Source of the DNA: Lithodes maja
Taxonomy: Eukaryota > Arthropoda > Malacostraca > Decapoda > Lithodidae
Length of the DNA: 64,000 bases
Direction: 5' to 3'
NCBI GenBank assembly: GCA_037953745.1
Contig: JBAKBP010003167.1
Coordinates: 91,001 to 155,000 of the forward strand
Below the pieces are notes generated by a model. It did no database searches and was not told the DNA's origin. It worked only from the letters and a program-made list of their open reading frames with translations. The translations under genes were made by a program, and so were the position numbers. The first letter of the stretch is position 1; each line of letters opens with the position of its first letter. Of the stretch, positions 41,602 to 53,544 are shown piece by piece.

Positions 41602-42089
41602 GCCCCTGGGCCATGCAAAATCTCAGTCCTCTACCTCCCCTCCTTCCCCACTTTCCTCCTATCCTTCAGTTATCACCTATTTTCCCTATTATTCCCTTAT
41701 TCTGAGGTATATTTTCGTGCTAACATTAGCGAGTTGCAAGCAGGGTGTTGTCATCACTGATGGCAATCGAGTGCAAGAGAGAGAGAGAGAGAGTATCGAT
41801 CGACTGTGTCTCAGTGGCCTTGGGGGAAATTGGCGGGAAGGTAGCTTGCCTCACCCATACATTATACAACTCGCGGGCTATATCTCCGATTTTGACCATC
41901 CAAACGCTGTTTTCACTCGTTTTATTGTTGTTTCAGGTTAATACCTTTATAATCAACCCATAATAGGCGCATATGGATAATTATTAATGCTATTAATGGT
42001 ACAATGAATATTTTAGTGACGGAAACACCTAAAATACGTCAGCACAGGGGGACGTTTTCAATTACCCCCATGCGCACTTCAGAGGTTAA
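41467..42089 (+). mobile_element. TTAA-flanked non-autonomous element (piggyBac-type?), copy 1
   Basis: TTAA at 41467-41470 and 42086-42089 bound a 615-bp non-coding sequence starting CCCGGGAGCTGCG and ending with the inverse of CCTCTGAAGTGCG. It contains a 32-base A run. It is an inverse, diverged copy of 61922-62498 (shared TATCACCTATTTTCCCT, TGCTAACATTAGC and AATAGGCGCATATG). TTAA is the piggyBac target, and a piggyBac fossil lies next to each copy. Confidence 0.45.
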
Positions 42090-42419
42090 CCTGGGGAGCA
42101 CACCATTGAGGTAGGGGCCAGGGTAGCTTGGTGTAAAGTAATTACAAAATAATCATGTCTCTTAGAATTAAAAGAAATCCACTTTAATTGATACCCGCAT
42201 TCGCCAATATACACATTTCCACACCCCAAAAATGTGGGTGTGGTGTGGTAGTGGTTGGAGTTGAATATATGGCGCGCATAGGCGCGACACAGCCCGGGCG
42301 AGCGAGTGTGTGTGAGTGTGGGCGGGCATGAGGAGGGAGGGAGGCGTGATTGATAAGAACGCTCTATATCTCGCCTATAAAGCACTTTTATGTCTCCAAA
42401 TGTGCATAAACTTGAATGA
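42090..42419. other. No recognisable gene
   Basis: Non-coding sequence with a GC-rich middle. The 113-codon minus-strand frame has no motif. Confidence 0.35.
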
Positions 42420-42895
42420 AGAGGCACATGTGAAGAATAGACACCTATAAATCAAGTGTACAGAAGAATGACGGAAGATGAAAGGGAAACTAATAGTGAG
42501 CGGAGGAGGTGGGAGGCTGGCAAGGGAGAAAGGTGTCAGGTTACAGTGCGCATTCACAGGATGGGACGATCAACGATATTCACTGCAATGTGTTATTGTT
42601 GTATTAGACTACACAAAGATAGTGCTTGATAGGAATAGTGCAAGTATTTTTGAGGCACATGTGAAGAATTGATGCCAATAAATCAAGCATAAAGAGGAAT
42701 GATGGAAGATGAAAGGGAAAGTAATAGTGAACGGAGGAGGTGGGAGGGTGGCGAGGGAGGAAAGTGTCAGGTTACAGTGCGCATTCACGGGACTCTCGAC
42801 CTTATACACTGCATTGTGTTATTGTTGTATTAGACTACACATAGTGCTTGATAGGCATAGTGCATGTATTTTTGGAGGTCAATATCAATAAATTA
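42420..42895. repeat. 231-bp tandem duplication
   Basis: Two units starting GAGGCACATGTGAAGAAT at 42421 and 42652, plus the start of a third, about 90% alike by eye. The similar 60-66 codon frames in both units are by-products. Confidence 0.7.
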
Positions 42896-42954
42896 TGTTA
42901 GTAACGCAAGTTATATCAACCCGCAGTATTTATTTGCAACTCATGAATGAAAGT

Positions 42955-45539
42955 TTAACAAATTCCTGTGTACACAGGGTAGTGCCTTTGGTAGCCATCC
43001 AGGAGTCTGTCGGTCAGCTCGACTTTACGGCAACCCCTAAAAGTTGAGGTGGCGTGCCATGTTTCGCGAGGAGCCGGTAGGCAACATTGTAGACGAACTC
43101 CCGTTACTTGATTTTTTTGTTCGGGGAAATGTCTTTCTTCATAAGCCACAAGTTGTAGGCGTTGAGCTTCGTGATGTCGACCATGTGGAGGAAAAGCTTG
43201 TGATACAACTTCACATTCTTCCTCAGACACCCAAAGCCTGCAACTTGCCAATCTGACTTGTCCGCCAGGTGCATTATGTTCTTGGTATATACTACCACGC
43301 ATAGACTACAGTAGATCTGGACTGGACACGAAAATGGAACTTTGCAGTAAGGGACCCAAAATCGGAGATCGAACCCCCAATTTCGAACCTCGAAGCCGCG
43401 AAAATATCAAATTTTTGCGGTTTCAAGGTTCGAACTTGAGGGTTCGTTTTCCGATTTTGGGTCCCTTACTGCAAAGCTCCATTTTCGTATCCAGTCCAGA
43501 TCTACTGTAGTCTATGTACCACCTTATCAGGTTTCTGTATAGGCTTCTTGGTACGGTAGTGGATTTTACCAGTGTCCACTTGGGCACCTGTGTGATTAGT
43601 AGAAATCAAATGGAATGACCATCTATCATTCCAATTTATAGACACGACTTTCCCAGACTTCTTCAGCTGTTTGTAATGGGTCTTCCTTTTTTCGTCTTTC
43701 CTGTTCCTGTTACCAATTGTTTGTGTTCCTCTGCCAAATCGTCCTCAGAAGGGGTGTCAGTGGAGGAGGGGTCGTCCAGGTGAATGCGAGGCCAGTTAAC
43801 TTGGGCATGTACTTCCTGATATTTCTGACAGTTCCACATAACCCCGTCTGGTTGTCATAAAGAAACTGACAGAGAGCAGGACTTGTATACCAATTGTCGG
43901 TGTACGTGTGCCCTTGCCCATGTAGGGCTCCATCATCTTCTTGACTATGTGCTCTGACATGCCTAAGGGGTCGTTGGCACCGACTCTAGGAATATCTATA
44001 TCTGTGCCGGTATAGACGATCATGTCAAGCACTATGCCTGTCTCGCAGTCACACAATACAAACAGCTTGATTCCAAACCTGTGCCTCTTCAAGGGTATGT
44101 ACTCTTTGAACAGCAGGCGCCCTTTAAAGAGCACGAGCGACTCTTCAATCATCAGGTTGTGAAAGGAGTAGAAATACTTCTTGAACCTTTGCAATAACAT
44201 GGTGAACAGATGCCAGACTTTCCGGGTTCGATCATCTGTGTTTGGATTTTCGTTGTCTGTAAAGTACAAAGGGCGCAGCAGCCAAAAAAAAAACTTCACG
44301 AATCATGTATTTCTGGAAAATTGGGGTGTTGATGAGTGCATCATGCTTCCAGAAATGTTGCATCACATGCTTCTGGCAAAGAGGCATGATAAGCAACATT
44401 TGCAAAGAACATCAGGAATTTTGTTGCAGTTATATCACTACAGGCGTGAATTCTTGCCCTCGGTAAGATGACATAATTTCTTTCCTTCGATATATAGTAT
44501 GCATTGGTTTGGGAAACAGGATGTGTCGTCATCTCCAGGTCAAAAAATACACAGAAATCAATTTCATTTGCCTGGTCTTTGCAGGGCCAATCTGTAGTTG
44601 ACCAAGATTTATTTGCATCAAACTGGCGTATATCTGGTATGAATTCAGATCCTTCGGACCATACAAATGAATAAACTGATGCCTTATGAATGAGATCAGC
44701 TCCTTCATCAACATCAGCGTCTGCGCCGATGTCAGACAGCTCGCTGTCGTGGTCACGATGCTCCAACAAGTCCTCCTCCTCATACTCCTCCTAATCTTCC
44801 TCCCTGAATTGGTGGCCATGATCACACTCATTCCCACTTTCATCGCCCCAACCAAAGTTCCTAGCATCGGGGAGTTCCCTTGAGGCTCCTGCGTCTTCAT
44901 CGTCAGACCCGTCAGGAGGGAAGAGGAGGGCATAAAACTTTAACGATGTCAATGTTTTCTTTATGTGAGGAGATAGGCCAGAAGCAAGGGCGTGGGTGGC
45001 AGTGCAGGGGCAGCCATGGTGTGCGGTGGTGCAGGGGCGGGCGTAGTTGGTGGTAGTAGTTGAGGTGGGAGGTGTCACATTATTCAGTGTATACTGATAG
45101 GCGTGACACTTCCCTTTCCTCCCAGCTGCGCCCGCTGATCCTGCATTCCTAGGATGGCCACTTGCTCCTGGTGTGATGGTGAGCATCGTGCGCGTTCCAC
45201 GTACTGTTGAGGGGGTGGTGGTGGTGCTGGAAGGGGTGGTGAATGAGGAGGCAGAGGACAACGACCTTTTGACATGTGTCGTGCCTGTTGCACGACTGCA
45301 CATGTCTTGCCCCCTCCAGCATATGTTTTTCGTGCTCTTAATGCACTCTCCTCTTCTGAACTACTGTTGCAGGTGCATAAGAAGGAGGGCTTCCTGGTCC
45401 TTCCACGACTGCTAACACCGCCCGCAATATGGTTGGGCAAATCAGCTGAGCGCGAGTCAGAGGGTCGTGTGTGCTCCATGGGAAATGAGAGCGTACGGTG
45501 GCGAGGCGGGTGGTGGTGTGTACTATCGAGATTTGCCAT
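42955..45539 (-). pseudogene. piggyBac-type transposase, decayed (copy 1)
   Basis: On the minus strand the order is an N-terminal Ser/Pro-rich start (MANLDS at 45539), an acidic region (SDDEDAG, then DSELSDIGADADVDEG), the DDE_Tnp_1_7-type core with LYFTDNEN, HNLMIEESLVLFKGR, YIPLKRHRFGIKLFVLCDCETG and TDNWYTSP (another frame, about 43870-43905), and a C-terminal DKSDWQVAGFG and NAYNLW region. At the first catalytic site the expected Asp of DESL is Glu. There is an in-frame TAG at 44791-44793, frameshifts near 45310, 44320 and 43890, and a MITE at 43304-43512. It is dead. Confidence 0.8.
43304..43512. mobile_element. 209-bp palindromic MITE with TA duplication
   Basis: Near-perfect inverted repeats from GACTACAGTAGATCTGGACTGG inward to a centre near 43408, flanked by TA at 43302-43303 and 43513-43514. 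Removing it restores the continuity of the piggyBac reading around PDKVV...VVYTKN. The TA target suits a Tc1/mariner-mobilised MITE. Confidence 0.85.
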
Positions 45540-45829
45540 GCTGAGATTTGCATGGCTGTTTGTGGTCCAATTTGTAGCTGCCTAGACAGCAGGAGGGTAG
45601 GAATCCTCATCCCCTTGTAAAATTCTCTGACTCAACGAGACAGAGACAGGGGCGATGGAACATCAAAGTAGTCTCGGACCCGAAGAATTGGAACTTTAAG
45701 GGTTCATGTTAGGGCTCTGTATTCCCCCCCCCCCCCCCAGCAATGGGGTATGTGCCTGAATATATACATATACATACATAGCCTACATATACATTTGTAA
45801 CTTACTGATGCTGCTATTCACAATTAAAG
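45540..45829. other. Border between piggyBac fossil and satellite; 19-base C run
   Basis: The C run is at 45724-45742. No terminal repeat of the piggyBac element could be fixed here. Confidence 0.45.
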
Positions 45830-46810
45830 TATGTACAGACGTCGTCAGTATATTAAATTTACATTAAAAAAATATGACTTTATCAATGACCATCCTTTTG
45901 TGTGTCAAATAGGTTACTGTCTTACGTAATATATTAAAACATAACCATATTATTTGCTTGCGACTATTACTGTATGTGCAGAAAATGTTAGAGTGTATCC
46001 TTTGATATTGGTAATACAACTACGTTAGTAATGGCCATGCAGGTACTTGCGATAGACATTCCCAAAAAACGTTCAAAATGTTTATCCTACAAAGTTAATG
46101 ACGACCATTTGGGGATTTCTAGAATATGTATAAGAATACGTTTGATCTTAGGAATATTATTATGTTCTTATTAACAAATTGTATGTGTACGAGATGTTGT
46201 AAACATTTATTTTTGTTACATTGTTAATCACAATTGAGGTAGGTATAGACGAGGTCAGCATATTACGTTTACATTAAATAATACTATGACGTTATAAATG
46301 ACCATCCCTATGTGTGCAAAATACGTTACCGTCTTACGTAATACGTTCAATACGAAACTACATATTTTCTGACTATAACTGTATGTGCAAAAAACCTTAT
46401 ACTGCAACGTTTGATATTGGTGTTACAACGACGTTCGTAATGGCCATGCAAGTATGTGTGAAAGACTTCCACAAAACGTTTTAATTATTTATCTTACACA
46501 GTTAATGACGACCATTTGGGTATGTCTAGAATACGATTTATAATACATTTTATGTTGGGAATTCTAGTACGTTATTATTCACAAATATTGTATGTGCACG
46601 AGATGTTGTAAAATGTTTATTATTTGTAACTTACTAAGTTGTTAATCTCAATTCAATTATGTACAGACGACATCAGTATATTACATTTACATTTAATAAT
46701 AGTATTACATTATCAATGACAATCCTTATATGTGTTAAATACGTTACTGTCTTACGTAATATACTAAATACGAAACTACGTATTGTCTGACTATTTTTGT
46801 ATGTGCAAAA
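45830..46810. repeat. ACGT-rich satellite, ~413-bp higher-order units
   Basis: The marker GTA(C/T)AGACG...TCAG(T/C)ATATTA appears at about 45834, 46242 and 46661, giving a period of 408-419 bp, roughly three times the 141-bp unit seen downstream. Words such as ACGT, TTACGT and AACGTT are frequent. Confidence 0.65.
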
Positions 46811-47198
46811 AACCTTATACGGAACATTGGGTATTGGTAATACAATACCTTATACGGAACATTGGGTATTGGTAATACAATACCTTATACGGAACATTGG
46901 GTATTGGTAATACAATACCTTATACGGAACATTGGGTATTGGTAATACAATACCTTATACGGAACATTGGGTATTGGTAATACAATACCTTATACGGAAC
47001 ATTGGGTATTGGTAATACAATACCTTATACGGAACATTGGGTATTGGTAATACAATACCTTATACGGAACATTGGGTATTGGTAATACAATACCTTATAT
47101 GGAACATTGGGTATTGGTAATACAATACCTTATACGGAACATTGGGTATTGGTAATACAGTACCTTATACGGAACATTGGGTATTGGTAATACAATAC
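46811..47198. repeat. 35-bp tandem array, ~11 copies
   Basis: The unit is CCTTATACGGAAC followed by ATTGGGTATTGGTAATACAATA, nearly invariant across about 11 copies. Its sequence also occurs once in each neighbouring longer unit, so it is a local expansion of part of that unit. Confidence 0.9.
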
Positions 47199-48330
47199 GT
47201 TTGTAATGACAATGTATGTACGTGTGAAAGACATTTCTAACAAACTCTAACATTTGTAATATTCTTACATAAATAACGACCTTTTGTATACGTCTAGAAT
47301 ACGTTTCATAAAAAACGTTTGTTGTTGGGAACATCATTAAGTTTGTAATGATAATGTAGGTACGTGCGAAAGAAATTTTTATCAAACGTTAACATTTGTG
47401 AGGTTATTACGTAAATAACAACTTTTTGTATATGTCTATATAACGTTTTATTAATACATTTGTTGTTGGGAATGTCATTACATTTGTAATGACAATGTAG
47501 GTACGTGCGAAAAATATTTCCATCAAACGTTAAAATTTGTAATGTTATTTCGTAAATAACTACCTTTTCTATACGTCTAGAATACGTTTCATCAATACGT
47601 TTATTGTTGGTAACGTCATTACGTTTGTAATGACAATGTAGGCACGTGCGAAAGAGATTTCTATCAAACGTTTAAATTTGTAATATTATTTTGTAAATAA
47701 CGACCTTTTGTATACGTCTAGAATACGTTGTATCAATACGTTTGTTGTTGGAACGTCATTACGTTTGTCATGACAATTTAGGTACGTGCAAAAGACACTT
47801 CTAACAAACGTAAAAAATTGTAATATTACGTAAATAACGACCTTTTGTAAATGTCTAGAATACGTTTCATCAATACGTTTGTTGTTGTGAATGTCATAAC
47901 GTTTGTAATGACAATGTAGGTACTTGCGAAAGACATTTCTATCAAACGTTAAAGTTTGTAATATTATTATGTAAATAAACGACCCTTTGTATACGTCTAA
48001 AATACGCTGCATCAACACGTTTTTTGTTGGGAACATCATTACGTTTGTAATGACAATGTAGGTACGTGCAAAAGACATTTCTGACAAACGTTAACATTTG
48101 TAATATTATTACGTAAATAACAAATTTTTGTATACGTCTAGAATACGTTTAATCAATACGTTTGTTGTTGGGAACGTCATTACGTTTGTAATGACAATGT
48201 AGGTACGTGCGAAAGACATTTTTGACAAACGTTAAAATTTGTACTATTATAACGTAAATAACGACCTTTTGTGTACGTCTAAAATACGTTTTATTAATAC
48301 GTTTGTTGTTGGTAACGTCATTACGTTATC
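47199..48330. repeat. ~141-bp satellite, block 1, ~8 units
   Basis: The marker GTTGTTGGGA or a variant starts at 47321, 47462, 47603, 47744, 47881, 48023, 48164 and 48304, spaced 137-142 bp. Units hold ACGTCATTACGTTTGTAATGACA and TACGTCTAGAATACG. Small minus-strand frames across units are incidental. Confidence 0.9.
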
Positions 48331-48715
48331 ATTAGCCATTTTTTAATATGCAGAAGACGTTCGTATTCTATTACATAAATATTAACCATATGTGTAGGTG
48401 CATAAACCGTTATTGTATAACGTCTTTATTTGCTTATACAGCAACGTTAAAATTTTGCTAATGCTTACGTTTTTGTCACATATTTACTTGACGTATTGTT
48501 AACGTTGTTGTACAACGTCATGAATTACAAAATAAGAACATTTTATGCACGTAGTAACTACGACGTTATGATTTTGTCGTAAAAAAAAAGGTCTACATAC
48601 GACGTATTTCTTACGTTGCTAAAACGTATCGTTTCACAACGTTATTGTGTTACCCTTGTTCGACCAAACCATAACGTCGTGGTTACGTAGTGTTCTAAGT
48701 GGGTATGGTATATAA
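48331..48715. repeat. Satellite terminal module, copy 1
   Basis: Non-tandem ACGT-rich sequence ending AACGTCGTGGTTACGTAGTGTTCTAAGTGGGT. It aligns with the end module at 51830-52215. Confidence 0.6.
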
Positions 48716-48960
48716 CATAATATAGAAATTACGTTAAACAATATAAATGAAAGGAACTTGATCAAAAATGTGTTTCAACATTTATTTTAATAAGGACATT
48801 TAGGCATATTATAATAAGTTCAATCAAGTTAACTACTAAACAAGATAAGGTAACTAAATAACGTAGATTGTAGGTACTAATAGCATTGTGCTAGTTTGTC
48901 TCTGGAAGGTTGCAATGTAATGTTTTAAAGGAAGTCCTGAGTATGTCCTAAAAACGGGAT
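48716..48960. other. Spacer between satellite blocks
   Basis: AT-rich, fewer ACGT words, no repeat unit seen. Confidence 0.5.
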
Positions 48961-51829
48961 AATTGCATGTAGTAGGTTAGTATATACATAACGTCCCTAT
49001 TAAATTTTGCCTTACGTTTTTTGCAATTTTGTTTTGTTACATGTAAGTTCTGTCCTTTGATTATGTCTAATGTTACACACAATTAACGTTCTCCTTACGT
49101 GGTAATTGTATGTGGTAGTTAGTATATATATTACGTCACTATTAAATTTTGCCTTACGTTTTTTGCACAAATGTTTGTTACGTGTAAGTTCTGTCCTTTG
49201 ATCACGTCTAATGTTACCAACAGGTGACGTTTATTTTACGTGTTAATTGTATGTAGTATGTTAGTAAATACCCAACGTCACTATTAAATTTTACCTCACG
49301 TTTTTTGCACAAATGTTTGTTACGTGTGAGTTTTGTCCGTTGATTATGTCTGATATTACCAACAATTAACGTTCTCCTTACGTGGTAATTGTATTTACAG
49401 TAGTATGTTAGTATATACATAACGTCAATATTAAATTTTACCTTACGTTTTTTACACAAATGTTTGTTACGGGCAAGTTTTGTCATTTGATTACGTCTAA
49501 TGTTACACACAATTGATGTTTCCTTACGTGATAATTGTATGTAATAGTTAGTATATATATTACATCACTATTAAATTTTGCATTACGACTTTTGCACAAA
49601 TGTTTGTTACATGTAAGTTCTGTACTTTAATTACGTCTGATGTTACCAACAATTGACGTTTTCCTTACTTGTTAATTGTATGTAATATGTTAGTACACAC
49701 ATAACGTCACTTTTAAATTTTGCTTTACGTTTTTCGCACAAATATTTGTTACGTGTGCATTTTGTCCTTTAATTACGTCTGATATTACCAACAACTGACG
49801 TTTTCATTATGTAATAATTGTATGTAGTAGTTAGAATATATATTACGTCACTATTAAATTTTGCCTAATTTTTTTGCACAAATGTTTGTTATGTGTAAGT
49901 TTTGTCCTTTGATTACGTCTGATGTTACCAACAGTTGACATTTTCCTTACGTGTTAATTGTTATATGTTAGTATATACATAATGTCAATATTAAATTTTG
50001 CCTTACGTTTTGTACACAAATGTTTGTTACGTGCAAGTTTTGTCATTTAATTACGTCAAATGTTACACACAATTTACGTTTTTTCTACGTGTTAATTGTA
50101 TGTAATAGTTAGTTTATATAATTTTATTACGTCACAATTAAATTTTGCCTTACATTTTGTGCACATATGTTTGTTACGTGTGCGTTTTGTTCTTTGATTA
50201 CGTTTAATGTTACACATAATTGACGTCCTCCTTACGTGTTAATTGTATGTAGTAGTTAGTATATATATTACGTCACTTTTACATTTTGCATTACGTTTTT
50301 TGCACAAATGTTTGTTACATGTAAGTTTTGTCCTTTAATTACGTCTGATGTTACCAACAGGTGAAGTTTTCATTACATGTTAATTGTATGTAGTATGTTA
50401 GTATATACATAACGTCAATATTTAATTTTGTCTTACGTTTTGTACACAAATGTTTGTTACGTGCAAGTTTTGTCATTTAATTACGTCGAATGTTACACAC
50501 AATTGACGTTTTTTCTACGTGTTAATTGTATGTAATAGTTAGTATATATATATTACGTCACGATTAAACTTTGCCTTACGTTTTGTGCACAAATATTTAT
50601 TACGTGTGCGTTTTGTTCTTTGATTACGTCTAATGTTACACATAATTGACGTTCTCCTTACGTGTTAATTGTATGTAGTAGTTAGTATATATTTTACGTC
50701 AGTATTACATTTTGCATTACGTTTTTTGCACAAATATTTGTTACGTGTAAGCTTTGTCCTTTGATTACGTCTGATGTTACCAACAGTTGACGTTTTTCTT
50801 ACGTGTTAATTGTATGTATTATGTTAGTATATACATAGCGTCAATATTGTATTTTGCCTTACGTTTTGTACACAAATGTTTGCTACATGCAATGTACGTC
50901 TTTTCTTACGTCTAATGTTACACACATTTGACGTTGTTTCTATGTGTTAAATGTATGTAGTAGTTAATATATATATTACGTCACTATTTAATTTTGCATT
51001 ACGATTTTTGCACAAATGTTTGTTACGTCTAAGTTCTATCCCTTAGTTAGGTCTGATATTACCAACAGTTGATGTTTTACTTACGTTTTAATTGTATGTA
51101 ATATGTTAGTATATACATAACGTCAATATTAAATTTTACCTTACGTTTTTTACACAAATATTTGTTACGTGCAATATCTGTCTTTTGATTACGTCTAATG
51201 TTACCAACAATTGACGTTTTCCTTACGTGTTAATTGTATGTAATAGTTAGTATATAATTATATTACGTCACTATTTAATTTTGTATTACCTTTTTTGCAC
51301 AAATGTTTGTTACGTTTAAGTTTTGTCCTTTTATTACATCTAATGTTACACACAATTGACGTTTCTTCTACGTGGTAAGTGTATGTAATAGTTAGTATAT
51401 ATATTACGCCACTATTAAATTTTGCCTTACGTTTTGTGCACAACTGTTTGTTACCTGTACGTTTTGTTCTTTGATTACGTCTAATGTTACACATAATTGA
51501 CGTTTTACTTACGTGTTAATTGTATGATGTATGTTAGTATATACATAACGTCATTATTAAATTTTACCTTACGCTTTTTGCACAAATGTTTGTTACGTGT
51601 AAATTCTGTCCTTTAATTACGTCTTATGTTACACACAATTGACGTTTTTCTTACGTATTAATTGTATGTAGTAGTTAGTATTATATAATACGTCACTATT
51701 AAATTTTGCCTTACGTTTTTTGCACAAATGTTTGTTACGTGTAAGCTCTGTCCTTTGATTATATCCAAGTTACCAACAATTGACGTTATACTTACGTGTT
51801 TTATTTGAAGTAATGATATTAGTATCATT
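48961..51829. repeat. ~141-bp satellite, block 2, ~20 units
   Basis: The marker CACAAATGTTTGTTAC recurs at 49166, 49308, 49455, 49595, 49737 and onward to about 51723, spaced 140-147 bp. Each unit runs ACGTCACTATTAAATTTTGCCTTACGTTTT...GATTACGTCTAATGTTAC...TTGACGTT. The unit differs from block 1 but keeps nearly the same length. Confidence 0.9.
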
Positions 51830-52215
51830 GTTACGTGCTCACAACATGAAGCGTAATAATTATGTTATTACAAGACATAGAATAACGTTTCCAATATTTT
51901 TACCAACAACGTAAAATTTACGTCGTTGCCATTTGTTCAATACAGGGTACAGTATTACATTATGTAATTACTAATTGTGCACGTCGTACGGACGTTAAAC
52001 AACGATGTATTGCTCATACTTTATAATTGTGTCTGTATTTACTACCCAACTACGTAGTAACAACGTATTTAAATTATATGCAAGTAAGGTCATAATATAT
52101 GTTACATTACAACAATTTTAAAACGTTTTTCCTACGTATATTTGATAACGTTGTTACATAACCATTCCAGCACTATTGCCTTACGTCGTAATTACGTAAT
52201 CTGTTTATTGGGGTG
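51830..52215. repeat. Satellite terminal module, copy 2
   Basis: Ends CCTTACGTCGTAATTACGTAATCTGTTTATTGGGGTG. This matches the end of copy 1 in order and spacing (AACGTT, then a TAACC-type word, then ACGTCGT..TTACGTA, then a GGG end), about 3.5 kb downstream in the same orientation. Confidence 0.6.
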
Positions 52216-53289
52216 CTCGTAATTCCCTGTCTAGCTTTATAGTTGTGAGACATGGATGTTGTATATCTAAGGCTAATATTAAAGGTTCGTGTTTCTCTTG
52301 AAGGCATACTGATTGTTTGGTACCTGAGCATCAACTTTGTCTATATGAACATTGTACTCGGCTCCCTTATGCCGCCTATGGGTCAATTGTCCTTCTGCAA
52401 ATGTATGTGTTCTTATATTATTGTGTATGTAACCCATTCTGTACTGGCGCCATCTTTTTAATTTTAGTCTAGCTATAATTACACGATTTTCAGCAGTTTG
52501 AGAATGATCTGTCGTGGTAAAAAGGATTTAGTGAGATTTTATGAAGCCTGATACATGTTGGAGGCACTTTTTAAACTGAATACAATCGTCTAATAGTAGC
52601 CAGAACAAAAGTTAAAAGGACGGCACCGGAACTGAACGGGTTAACTGTAGTGGAAGTAATATAAGAAGTCCGATAAGAAACTCAATTACAGGCGCTATAA
52701 TGTATCGAATGCAATTCTGTAAGCGTGCCACATATCTGGTGAATGTATAGCATGGCAATATCGGCGACGTGTACGACCTTCCCTGAATTGTAACGACGAG
52801 GGTCCCATCCGTCATTACCACCACCACCTTTTATGGCCTCCATCACCCACGGTTATCGTCTCTTTTACAGTTTGATTTGCCATTATGTGCAAATATATAA
52901 TACTAGTTAATGAATCAATGGATGAGAGTATTATTAAATGTTTATTTCACTGAATGGTAAGTAGTTCCTGTTTATATATATAAAATTATTCATATGTTAG
53001 CCTATAATCATATTGCTCGATGATGAAAATCATAATTATCATCTCCATATACTCTTATGAGCTATACAACAGTCTACTACAATAGTTTTCCTACAACCTT
53101 AACCCGTACTATACCGTAGGATACAGTAATAAAAGTCCTTAGCAGTCCCAAGCAATGTGGCCAAAATGACAGGAGAGACTACCTTTTCACCTCAAGATGT
53201 GAGGCAAGAGTGAATCTATCACCATTGTTTTTACAAAAAAAAAATAAATAAATAAATAAAAAAAAATAGCCTTGTACAAGCAGTTATAA
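52216..53289. other. Non-coding, with one short family B fold-back
   Basis: At 52465-52620, CTAGCTATAATTACACGATTTTCAGCAGTTTGAGAA faces the inverse of CTGGCTACTATTAGACGATTGTATTCAGTTTAAAAA, a small relative of 38655-39000. An (AAAT)n tract lies at 53238-53270. No gene is supported. Confidence 0.5.
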
Positions 53290-53544
53290 GACAAATACAT
53301 TACTGACAGCTATAACCACCAAAACAAGACTCACCCCAGCTAGCCACAGACACACTTACACTAACTATAAAAGAGCTAACTGGGAAGCTTTCACAAATGA
53401 GACAGAATAACACTTTGAAACCTTAAACAGTACACCCATCACTAACATCAACAATGCTGTATACACATTCAACACGACTATCCAAAACGCCGACAAGAAA
53501 CACATTCCAAGAGGTAACATAAAAAAAACAGAACCCCAACTTCT

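Noticed and set aside
45084..45610. Separate small genes from the Pro/Ser-rich frames near 45.1-45.6 kb
   Set aside because: Different frames of the N-terminal part of the decayed piggyBac gene.
46811..47198. Regular 35-bp repeats considered as a CRISPR array
   Set aside because: The units are contiguous with no unique spacers, and the context is a eukaryotic satellite.
47095..51494. Minus-strand frames of 78-133 codons in the satellite
   Set aside because: Repetitive translations of the ~141-bp units with no start context or family match.
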